DNA of 6,675 bases, from the NCBI GenBank assembly GCA_903929065.1, contig CAIYTJ010000455.1, forward strand, positions 1 through 6,675, written 5' to 3'. The DNA is from an uncultured Bacteroidales bacterium (GTDB lineage Bacteria; Bacteroidota; Bacteroidia; Bacteroidales; Paludibacteraceae). The notes under the pieces are model-generated. The model saw nothing but the letters and a program-made list of their open reading frames with translations. It had not been told where the DNA came from and ran no database searches. This document shows, one piece after another, positions 1 through 5,333 of this stretch. Numbering within the stretch: position 1 is the stretch's first letter; the number at the start of each line of letters is the position of its first letter. The translations under genes were made by a program, and so were the position numbers.

Positions 1-632
1 ATATAATCCAGCAACCGTTGGTAATGGGTGATGACAATACTTGCATTATCCTGCCGTTTCAACTTGTTCACACCGTTTGCCACAATGCGCAACGCGTCAA
101 TATCCAAACCTGAATCAGTTTCGTCAAGAATTGATAACCGTGGGTCAAGCATTGCCATTTGAAAAATCTCATTCCGTTTCTTTTCACCACCCGAAAAACC
201 TTCATTCACTGAACGATTGGCCAGTTTATTGTCCATTTCCACCAACTCTTTCTTTTCACGCATCATTCGTAAAAAATCAGTAGCCGAAATCGGTTCGAGA
301 TTTTTATATTTGCGGTGTTCGTTTACAGCGGTTCGCATGAAATTAACCATACTTACACCCGGAATTTCCACCGGATATTGAAAACTGAGGAAAATCCCTT
401 CGCGGGAACGGTCTTCAGGAGATAATTCCAATAAATTTTTACCGTAAAAACTCACTTCACCTTTTGTAACTTCAAAAGCCTGATTACCCGAAAGTACGGA
501 AGCTAATGTTGATTTTCCGGCACCGTTAGGTCCCATAATTGCGTGAATTTCACCCGGACGCACCGTCAAATCCAATCCTCTTAATATTTCCTTGCCATTG
601 ATACTGGCGTGTAAGTTTTTAATTTCAAGCAT
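1..632 (-). CDS. sufC: SufC, Fe-S cluster assembly ATPase (partial, C-terminus beyond window)
   Basis: SufC is the cytosolic ABC-type ATPase of the SufBCD scaffold complex, which builds iron-sulfur clusters. The minus strand is open from ATG at 632-630 to the window edge, giving 210 complete codons. The family is about 250 residues, so roughly 40 C-terminal residues are outside. Visible ATPase motifs in order: Walker A GPNGAGKS (34-41), Q-loop FQYP (84-87), ABC signature FSGGEKKR (146-153), Walker B LSILDETDSGLD (166-177) with the catalytic Glu171, and H-loop His203 in ITHYQ. The SufC-type signature and the TDSGLD D-loop separate it from transporter ATPases. The start is fixed by the usual MLEIKNL opening. 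It lies 91 bp downstream of sufB on the same strand. No TAnnTTTG box is seen in that gap, so it is probably read from the sufB promoter; sufD and sufS are expected further left. Confidence 0.96.
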   Translation of the reverse strand, partial: MLEIKNLHASINGKEILRGLDLTVRPGEIHAIMGPNGAGKSTLASVLSGNQAFEVTKGEVSFYGKNLLELSPEDRSREGIFLSFQYPVEIPGVSMVNFMRTAVNEHRKYKNLEPISATDFLRMMREKKELVEMDNKLANRSVNEGFSGGEKKRNEIFQMAMLDPRLSILDETDSGLDIDALRIVANGVNKLKRQDNASIVITHYQRLLDY

Positions 633-642
633 ATATAAAATG

Positions 643-677
643 TCTATTGTCTGGAGTCAAAAGTCCTGAGACTTGTA
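643..677. repeat. Degenerate 7-bp tandem repeat (TCNNNNG) in the sufB-sufC spacer
   Basis: Four consecutive heptamers start with TC and end with G: TCTATTG (643-649), TCTGGAG (650-656), TCAAAAG (657-663) and TCCTGAG (664-670). A fifth, ACTTGTA, is out of pattern. The last three share TCNNNAG. A small hairpin, AAGTC-CTGA-GACTT, sits at 661-674. I know of no function. It could be slipped-strand expansion in a neutral spacer. Confidence 0.5.
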
Positions 678-697
678 TGATTAAATGTATATTATAA

Positions 698-721
698 ATT
701 GGCAAATTAGCATATTAGCAT
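698..721. repeat. 8-bp tandem repeat, three units of ATTRGCAN (copy 1)
   Basis: Three uninterrupted octamers at 698-705, 706-713 and 714-721 fit ATT(A/G)GCA(A/T). The array ends two bases before the sufB stop codon (724-726). The same three-unit array, with matching unit order, occurs at 4237-4260; the two 24-bp blocks differ at 2 positions. The similarity at unrelated loci suggests a dispersed intergenic repeat family rather than chance. Confidence 0.7.
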
Positions 722-723
722 TA

Positions 724-2160
724 TCATCCAACACTTCCTTCCAACGTAATTTGCAGCAATTTTTGTGCTTCTACGGCAAATTCCATTGGTAATTGGTTCA
801 GCACTTCTTTGGCATAACCATTTACAATCAATCCCACCGCATCTTCAGTAGAAATACCGCGTTGGTTGCAATAAAATATCTGGTCTTCGTTGATTTTCGA
901 TGTTGTTGCTTCATGTTCCACAATGGCTGAATCGTTATTCACTTCCATGTATGGAAACGTGTGAGCTCCGCACTTATCGCCGAGGAGTAAACTATCGCAT
1001 TGTGAGAAATTGCGGGCATTTTCGGCTGCGGGATTCACCTTCACCAAACCGCGATAACTATTTTGTCCAAAACCGGCTGAAATTCCTTTTGATAAAATAT
1101 GACTTCGTGTGTTTTTGCCAATATGAAGCATTTTGGTACCGGTATCGGCTTGCTGGTGATGATTGGTTACCGCCACCGAGTAAAATTCGGCAGAAGAATT
1201 ATCGCCAAGCAATATACAACTTGGATATTTCCAGGTAATGGCAGAACCGGTTTCAACCTGTGTCCACGATATTTTTGAGTTTTCGCCTTTGCAAATTCCT
1301 CGTTTGGTAACGAAATTATAAATACCACCTTTTCCGTCTTTATCACCGGGATACCAGTTTTGTACGGTGGAATATTTTACCTGCGCATTTTTCAAAGCCA
1401 CAATTTCGACAATAGCAGCATGAAGCTGGTTTTCATCGCGCATAGGTGCCGTACAACCTTCGAGGTACGAAACGTAGCTATCTTCTTCAGCAACAATCAA
1501 CGTTCGTTCAAACTGACCTGTATTCGAAGCATTTATGCGGAAATAAGTAGAAAGTTCCATCGGACACCGAACGCCCTTTGGAATAAATACAAAAGATCCA
1601 TCGCTAAAAACAGCCGAATTCAGCGTTGCATAAAAATTATCGGTATAAGGTACCACAGAAGCCATGTATTTCTGAACCAAATCAGGATGATTTTCAACGG
1701 CTTCGCTGAATGAACAGAAAATAATTCCTTTTTCAGCCAACGCTTCTTTAAAAGTGGTTTTCACAGAAACACTGTCCATAACTGCATCCACAGCCATGCC
1801 GGACAATGCCATTTGTTCTTCCAGCGGAATACCCAGTTTGTTGAATGTTTTTATCAGTTCAGGATCAACTTCATCCAGACTTTTTGGTACATTTTTGCGT
1901 GGTGCAGCGTAGTAGGAAATGCTTTGATAATCAATTTCAGGGATATTGAGATGTGCCCATTCCGGCATTTTCATTGTCAGCCAGTGGCGGTATGCTTTCA
2001 GTCGGAATTCAAGCATCCATTCCGGTTCATTTTTCTTTTTTGAAATAAGTCGAACCACCTCTTCACTGAGTCCGATGGGAATAATATCCGTCTCAATATC
2101 AGTGGTAAAGCCGTATTTATAATCACTCGTGGTGACTTGTTCTATAATAGTTTCTGACAT
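724..2160 (-). CDS. sufB: SufB, Fe-S cluster assembly scaffold protein
   Basis: SufB forms the SufB2C2 or SufBC2D scaffold on which nascent Fe-S clusters are built from SufS-derived sulfur before transfer to apoproteins in the cytosol. The 478-residue protein is close to the family norm (E. coli 495). Its C-terminal half is the SufBD beta-helix core, ending in the typical EFAVEAQKLLQITLEGSVG. By alignment from memory with E. coli SufB, Cys388 (in QCDSLLLGD) matches the essential Cys405. His416 and Glu417 in EHEATTS match His433 and Glu434, implicated in cluster formation. Start MSETIIEQ has an A-rich leader, and a TACCTTTG -7 box lies about 70 bp upstream. It leads the operon with sufC following. 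An out-of-frame ORF overlapping its start (2123-2350) is not credible. Confidence 0.97.
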   Translation of the reverse strand: MSETIIEQVTTSDYKYGFTTDIETDIIPIGLSEEVVRLISKKKNEPEWMLEFRLKAYRHWLTMKMPEWAHLNIPEIDYQSISYYAAPRKNVPKSLDEVDPELIKTFNKLGIPLEEQMALSGMAVDAVMDSVSVKTTFKEALAEKGIIFCSFSEAVENHPDLVQKYMASVVPYTDNFYATLNSAVFSDGSFVFIPKGVRCPMELSTYFRINASNTGQFERTLIVAEEDSYVSYLEGCTAPMRDENQLHAAIVEIVALKNAQVKYSTVQNWYPGDKDGKGGIYNFVTKRGICKGENSKISWTQVETGSAITWKYPSCILLGDNSSAEFYSVAVTNHHQQADTGTKMLHIGKNTRSHILSKGISAGFGQNSYRGLVKVNPAAENARNFSQCDSLLLGDKCGAHTFPYMEVNNDSAIVEHEATTSKINEDQIFYCNQRGISTEDAVGLIVNGYAKEVLNQLPMEFAVEAQKLLQITLEGSVG

Positions 2161-2177
2161 AATATTCTTTCAATTTC

Positions 2178-2223
2178 AAATTAAAAACTTTACTGTTTCG
2201 GATGAATTGCAAATTTTTAATTT
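2178..2223 (-). other. AT-only inverted repeat in the sufB 5' leader
   Basis: AAATTAAAAA (2178-2187) and TTTTTAATTT (2214-2223) are perfect 10-bp reverse complements around a 26-nt loop, just downstream of the predicted start of the sufB transcript. It could form a weak leader hairpin or be a protein site. Chance is plausible in such AT-rich DNA. Confidence 0.3.
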
Positions 2224-2231
2224 TTGAGCTG

Positions 2232-2239
2232 CAAAGGTA
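2232..2239 (-). promoter_or_regulatory. Bacteroidetes -7 box for the suf operon
   Basis: The minus strand reads TACCTTTG followed by C, an exact match to the Bacteroidetes TAnnTTTG box. It predicts a start near 2225 and a leader of about 65 nt before sufB. No good -33 TTTG lies at 19-21 bp. The nearest TTG on the minus strand is 23 bp upstream (2263-2265), so the upstream half is weak. No recognisable Fe-S regulator (IscR/SufR) or Fur site is seen. Confidence 0.6.
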
Positions 2240-2348
2240 CAAAAAAAATACATTTTTTCCTGCAATTTCCATTGCCTGAATCCAGTAAACTACATAACAC
2301 CCCAGAGTCGTTTTTGTTTTAATAAAATCAATCATGAATTTTTTAAAC

Positions 2349-2390
2349 AAAAAAGAGGAAAAACCGACCGATCAGCTTTTCCTCTTTTTT
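2349..2390 (-). terminator. Intrinsic terminator downstream of the nitroreductase-like gene
   Basis: A perfect 14-bp stem (2349-2362 with 2377-2390) has a GAGG/CCTC core, a 14-nt loop and a six-base A/T flank inside each arm. Read on the minus strand it ends in a T run and lies 18 bp past the stop codon of the gene ending at 2408. The symmetry means it could also work on the plus strand, but no plus-strand gene approaches it. It insulates the suf promoter at 2232-2239. Confidence 0.85.
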
Positions 2391-2407
2391 ATGTATTTCC
2401 CGATAAA

Positions 2408-3067
2408 TCAATGCCCAACAGTGACAGCCAGGATAAATTTATAATTCGAATCCAGATTCATGGTTTTCAACAGTTCAGCTTCCTTTGCACCTGCCCGAGT
2501 GACACATTTCAAACCTTCTGAAGCACAATACAAGTAAACATTTTGACCGCAAAAACCGGAATCCATCATGGCCATATTAAAATTATCTGTTGGACTTCCG
2601 GCTTTTGCAATCAGAAGAATATTGAGTGGAGCTGTATCAACATACGTTTGTTTGCCGGCCAAATTGCGGAAATCGCCCTTCACAACAGGCTCCAATTGAT
2701 GTTTTTTCGGATTATAGAAATAAATTCCATTTGCCAAAACGGCATAAGTTTGTAACGGATATTGTCCCATGGCCGACGGTACGGTGCGTTTTCCGTTGGG
2801 GCGGTTTATTCCGTTTGCCACCCACATAATTTCCGATAAATGTTTGAGCGAAAGATTGCGTGAGGCAAACTCACGATCGGTTTTACGATTTGAAATAGCT
2901 TGCATAAGCGGCCTGCCACCTTTAAGGTCGGGTGCAAGTAATTTAATGGTATCGAAATTTGAGAGAACTAATGTTTCATCTGATAAACTCACTTTTGTTT
3001 TTACAGGTGATTGAGCTGTGGCAAAAGCCGCCACCATCATGAATAGGGCTAAAAATATCTGTTTCAT
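2408..3067 (-). CDS. Exported SagB/ThcOx-type nitroreductase-like flavoprotein
   Basis: This 219-residue protein carries a nitroreductase-superfamily domain of the SagB/ThcOx type (FMN-dependent oxidoreductases); the substrate is unknown. Visible features: an N-terminal signal peptide (Lys2, hydrophobic 4-16, ATAQ end near 19) and RKTDREF (61-67), whose arginines fit the family's FMN-phosphate site. It also has PSAMGQYPLQTYAV (97-110), GFCGQNVYLYCASEGL (171-186) and a terminal AVTVGH. The signal peptide predicts export to the periplasm, with no lipobox cysteine. An upstream TTG start at 3103 is rejected because it would lie inside the -7 box and hide the signal peptide. The gene is monocistronic: its own -7 box is at 3101-3108 and a terminator is at 2349-2390. 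It is divergent from the methionine synthase reactivation gene, with no evident functional link. Confidence 0.85.
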   Translation of the reverse strand: MKQIFLALFMMVAAFATAQSPVKTKVSLSDETLVLSNFDTIKLLAPDLKGGRPLMQAISNRKTDREFASRNLSLKHLSEIMWVANGINRPNGKRTVPSAMGQYPLQTYAVLANGIYFYNPKKHQLEPVVKGDFRNLAGKQTYVDTAPLNILLIAKAGSPTDNFNMAMMDSGFCGQNVYLYCASEGLKCVTRAGAKEAELLKTMNLDSNYKFILAVTVGH

Positions 3068-3100
3068 ATCTGAATTATGGTTGAATGGGTTGATAAACCG

Positions 3101-3108
3101 CAAATTTA
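3101..3108 (-). promoter_or_regulatory. -7 box for the nitroreductase-like gene
   Basis: The minus strand reads TAAATTTG, an exact TAnnTTTG match, 33 bp upstream of the ATG at 3067. The predicted start is near 3095. I find no TTTG-like -33 element at 19-21 bp upstream, so this rests on the -7 box and position. Confidence 0.5.
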
Positions 3109-3121
3109 CAACTTTTTGATG

Positions 3122-3129
3122 TAATTTTG
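3122..3129 (+). promoter_or_regulatory. -7 box for the MetH reactivation-domain gene
   Basis: TAATTTTG matches TAnnTTTG exactly and ends 29 bp before the ATG at 3159. It faces away from the minus-strand box at 3101-3108 with 13 bp between the two. A proper -33 element is not visible at 19-21 bp. Polymerases bound at the two promoters would probably exclude each other. Confidence 0.5.
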
Positions 3130-3158
3130 TGTTTTAATGCCACCAAAACTCATTAACA

Positions 3159-4100
3159 ATGGAATATATTCCTGCAAAGCCGGCAACTCTCGGATTAATT
3201 CAACTTACCGACATTGATTTACGCGAAATTGTTCCGTTTATCGACTGGACTTTTTTCTTTATGGCTTGGCGCATGTCCGGAAAGTACGAAGGAATTGAAA
3301 CGGTTCATGATTGCCTTTCGTGCAAAATGACCTGGTTGCAGAATTTTCCTGAAACTGACCGACCCAAAGCCGAAGAGGCACTGAAATTATTCAAAGATGC
3401 CCAAGAAATGCTTCGTCGTTTTTTGGACGAAAAGATTGTTTCAATACATGCAAGTTTTGGCATTTATACCGGTTTTTCTAAAGAAGACAATATTTATATT
3501 CAAAATGATACTCAAACCGTTGTTATTCCAACTCTTCGCCAACAACATCCTGCAGTCGACGGATTTTGTTATTCACTCGCTGATTTTTTAGCCGGAGAAA
3601 ACGATTATGTGGGCGCATTTGCCACCACTGTTTCGGGCGTTGAAGCATTTGCCGAAAAGTTTGATAAGGAAGACGATGTTTACGATTCAATTTTAGTGAA
3701 AACCTTATCCGACCGGCTTGCCGAAGCCGCCGCAGAATGGTTGCATTGGAAAGTACGAAAAGAATATTGGGGTTACGCACCGGATGAAGATCTTTCGGTC
3801 AAAGAAATGCTCAAGACGCAATACAGCGGCATTCGTCCGGCTGTTGGTTATCCTTCCCTACCCGACCAATCTATTATTTTCCTGCTGGAACCGCTTCTTA
3901 AATTCAACGAAATTGGCATTCAACTCACCGAAAACGGCGCTATGTTTCCAAATGCGTCGGTGTGCGGTTTGTATTTCGCTCATCCGCAGTCGAAATACTT
4001 TATGATTGGCAAAATTGACCAAAATCAGTTCGAAGATTATGCCCGCCGCAGCGGAAAATCTCCCGAAGTTTTGCATAAATGGATGGCAGCGAATCTCTAA
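3159..4100 (+). CDS. Stand-alone AdoMet-binding reactivation domain of cobalamin-dependent methionine synthase
   Basis: The 313 residues align from memory, end to end, with the C-terminal activation domain of E. coli MetH (about residue 900 onward). That domain binds S-adenosylmethionine and remethylates cobalamin after accidental oxidation. Matches: IDWTFFF (28-34, containing the Asp equivalent to E. coli Asp946), SDRLAEAAAEWLH (184-196), VRKEYWGYAPDEDL (199-212), the AdoMet-binding IRPAVGYPSLPD (225-236; Arg226 and Tyr231 match E. coli Arg1134 and Tyr1139), TENGAMFPNASV (257-268) and FEDYARRSGKS (291-301). No homocysteine, folate or cobalamin domain is attached, so it should act in trans on a MetH encoded elsewhere. 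A segment longer than in E. coli (about 44-75) carries a CxxC (Cys52, Cys55). A small hairpin (4092-4108) spans the stop codon without a T tail. Confidence 0.93.
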   Translation: MEYIPAKPATLGLIQLTDIDLREIVPFIDWTFFFMAWRMSGKYEGIETVHDCLSCKMTWLQNFPETDRPKAEEALKLFKDAQEMLRRFLDEKIVSIHASFGIYTGFSKEDNIYIQNDTQTVVIPTLRQQHPAVDGFCYSLADFLAGENDYVGAFATTVSGVEAFAEKFDKEDDVYDSILVKTLSDRLAEAAAEWLHWKVRKEYWGYAPDEDLSVKEMLKTQYSGIRPAVGYPSLPDQSIIFLLEPLLKFNEIGIQLTENGAMFPNASVCGLYFAHPQSKYFMIGKIDQNQFEDYARRSGKSPEVLHKWMAANL

Positions 4101-4111
4101 TTGAGATTTAG

Positions 4112-4212
4112 CTTCGCGTTATTCATTGTTATTCACTTCGTGTTATTAGTAGTTGAAAAATATCGCAACCGAAGGGAGCAAATAACTATGAATAACGCCT
4201 CAGGCAAATAAC
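4112..4212. repeat. Palindromic intergenic element with GTTATT/AATAAC repeats
   Basis: Between 4101 and 4300 there is no gene. The core is an inverted repeat of 18-bp arms (4116-4133 and 4181-4198) with one T-T mismatch (4127/4187). An inner CTTCG/CGAAG pairing (4136-4140 with 4170-4174) lies across an asymmetric internal loop. GTTATT occurs three times on the left (4118, 4128, 4142) and AATAAC three times on the right (4181, 4191, 4207). A further small hairpin, AGATAA-GCAGT-TTATCT, is at 4219-4235. There is no T run after the stem, so it is not a clear terminator. It resembles a REP/MITE-like non-coding element, but I cannot name a family. Confidence 0.6.
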
Positions 4213-4236
4213 ATATTCAGATAAGCAGTTTATCTT

Positions 4237-4260
4237 ATTGGCACATTAGCATATTGGCAT
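4237..4260. repeat. 8-bp tandem repeat, three units of ATTRGCAN (copy 2)
   Basis: Octamers at 4237-4244, 4245-4252 and 4253-4260 fit ATT(A/G)GCA(C/T), in the same order as the array at 698-721 with 2 of 24 positions different. The array ends 8 bp before the trmD -7 box and so occupies the place of the -33 element. A degenerate trace (ATTAGCA then ATTAGACA) is seen at 4971-4985, over the trmD stop codon. Confidence 0.7.
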
Positions 4261-4268
4261 ATTTTATG

Positions 4269-4276
4269 TATTTTTG
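4269..4276 (+). promoter_or_regulatory. -7 box for trmD
   Basis: TATTTTTG followed by CA matches TAnnTTTG exactly. At the standard 19-bp spacing the upstream element reads TTAG (4246-4249), one mismatch from TTTG, and lies in the octamer repeat. The predicted start near 4283 gives a leader of about 18 nt before ATG 4301. The promoter may serve trmD, the DUF1294 gene and argC. Confidence 0.6.
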
Positions 4277-4300
4277 CACTCTCATTATCAATCAAAATTA

Positions 4301-4975
4301 ATGCGCATCGATATTATCTCCGCCGTACCCGAATTGTTGGAAAGTCCGTTGAACTATTCCATCGTAAAACGTGCCAAAGAAAAAGGCTTGGTGGAAATTT
4401 ATGTGCATAATCTCCGAGATTACACCACCAACAAACACCGTCGTGTGGACGATTATGCCTTTGGTTTCAGTGCCGGCATGGTGATGCAAATTGAACCTAT
4501 TGATGCGATAATCAGCAAACTGAAAAGCGAACGCACTTACGACGAAATAATTTATACTTCACCGGATGGAGAAAAATTTGACCAGAAAATGGCGAACCGT
4601 TACTCCATGTCCGAAAACCTGATGATTCTTTGCGGCCATTACAAAGGCATCGATCACCGCATTCGCGAACATTTGATTACCAAAGAAATTTCTGTCGGTG
4701 ATTTTGTACTCACGGGCGGCGAACTTCCGGCAGCCATCATGGCAGATGCCATTGTGAGGTTGATTCCGGGAGCAATCGGCGACGAACAATCGGCTTTGTC
4801 CGATTCGTTTCAGGATAATTTATTGGCACCGCCCGTTTACACAAGGCCGGCAGAGTACAAAGGCTGGAAAGTGCCGGACGTTTTGCTTTCAGGTCATCAG
4901 GCCAACGTGGACGAATGGAACCACCAGCAATCGGTGGAACGAACAAGAAAATTGAGACCAGACATACTTGATTAG
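4301..4975 (+). CDS. trmD: TrmD, tRNA (guanine-N1)-methyltransferase
   Basis: TrmD transfers a methyl group from S-adenosylmethionine to N1 of G37 in tRNAs with G at position 36, preventing +1 frameshifting. The 224-residue SPOUT protein carries CGHYKGIDHRI (111-121), the knot segment VGDFVLTGGELPA (132-144), ADAIVRLIPG (148-157) and LSDSFQDNLL (166-175). Arg153 and Asp168 match the catalytic Arg154 and Asp169 of Haemophilus TrmD. SPVYTRP-like and LLSGHQANV motifs follow. ATG 4301 (MRIDIIS) is the family start; a TTG 27 bp upstream lies inside the -7 box and is rejected. The usual rpsP-rimM-trmD-rplS neighbours are absent. One oddity: the glycine-rich loop reads GFSAG (55-59), where many TrmDs have GGGPG or GGFAG. 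The DUF1294 gene starts 18 bp after the stop. Confidence 0.97.
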   Translation: MRIDIISAVPELLESPLNYSIVKRAKEKGLVEIYVHNLRDYTTNKHRRVDDYAFGFSAGMVMQIEPIDAIISKLKSERTYDEIIYTSPDGEKFDQKMANRYSMSENLMILCGHYKGIDHRIREHLITKEISVGDFVLTGGELPAAIMADAIVRLIPGAIGDEQSALSDSFQDNLLAPPVYTRPAEYKGWKVPDVLLSGHQANVDEWNHQQSVERTRKLRPDILD

Positions 4976-4993
4976 CAATTAGACAAACTCAAT

Positions 4994-5299
4994 ATGGAAA
5001 ACAATTTAATATTGTATTATTTTGGAATTATAAATTTGCTCAGTGGTGTGCTATTCATTATTGACAAAAATTCTGCTGCAAAGAACCGTCGTAGAATACC
5101 TGAAATGACTTTGCACTTTCTCGAATTTATGGGTGGCGTTTTTGCAATTTTTATATTGATGTATGTTTTAAGACACAAAAACCGAAAGTTCAAATATTAT
5201 ATGTGGACATGGGTTTTGGTTATATGGTGGATTATCATTCTTTTGATTTTCAATTATGATTTTATGTCCTGGACTTTCATGATAAATAAGAAACACTAA
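4994..5299 (+). CDS. Small DUF1294 family membrane protein
   Basis: This 101-residue protein has three predicted membrane helices (about 5-23, 40-58 and 69-87). Between them it has the hallmarks of DUF1294: INLLSGVLFIIDK (12-25), RRRIPE (32-37), a GG in helix 2 (47-48) and RHKNRK (60-65). It should be an inner-membrane protein with the basic RRRIPE and RHKNRK loops as its conserved face; the function is unknown. It starts 18 bp after the trmD stop, without its own visible promoter, and ends 34 bp before argC, so cotranscription is likely. By my count it is about 29% GC, against roughly 45% in sampled stretches of argC. Part of that comes from the Phe/Ile/Leu-rich helices, so it is only weak evidence of transfer. 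Confidence 0.85.
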   Translation: MENNLILYYFGIINLLSGVLFIIDKNSAAKNRRRIPEMTLHFLEFMGGVFAIFILMYVLRHKNRKFKYYMWTWVLVIWWIIILLIFNYDFMSWTFMINKKH

Positions 5300-5331
5300 T
5301 TAATTTCTTCAAATGATTTTATCAAATTAAT
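5299..5331. other. AT-rich inverted repeat just upstream of argC
   Basis: ATTAATTT (5299-5306) and AAATTAAT (5324-5331) are perfect 8-bp inverted arms around 17 nt, ending 2 bp before the argC ATG. The position would suit an operator or a leader structure covering the start. No TAnnTTTG box is seen in the gap. AT content is so high that chance is quite possible, and it is not a recognisable ArgR box. Confidence 0.25.
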
Positions 5332-5333
5332 AT

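Noticed and set aside
900..1238. Plus-strand ORFs antisense to sufB (also 1360-1713 and 1813-2043)
   Set aside because: They are shadows of a well-conserved coding frame and resemble no protein family.
2123..2350. Minus-strand 75-codon ORF overlapping the start of sufB and its promoter
   Set aside because: It overlaps the sufB start out of frame, runs through the -7 box and leader, resembles no family and has no own promoter.
3068..3103. Upstream TTG start for the nitroreductase-like gene
   Set aside because: It would begin inside the TAnnTTTG box and place 12 residues ahead of a clear signal peptide; ATG 3067 fits better.
3523..3780. ORFs in other frames over the MetH reactivation gene (also 3397-3591, 3718-4005, 3858-4076)
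   Set aside because: They are alternative-frame shadows of a convincing 313-residue protein.
4092..4108. Hairpin AATCTC-TAATT-GAGATT as a terminator of the MetH reactivation gene
   Set aside because: Only 6 bp and no T run follows; too weak to call a terminator.
4116..4198. CRISPR-like reading of the GTTATT repeats
   Set aside because: Repeat units are 6-8 bp with irregular spacing and are arranged as a palindrome; no cas gene is present.
4274..4300. Upstream TTG start for trmD
   Set aside because: It overlaps the -7 box TATTTTTG, and the family start MRIDIIS is at 4301.
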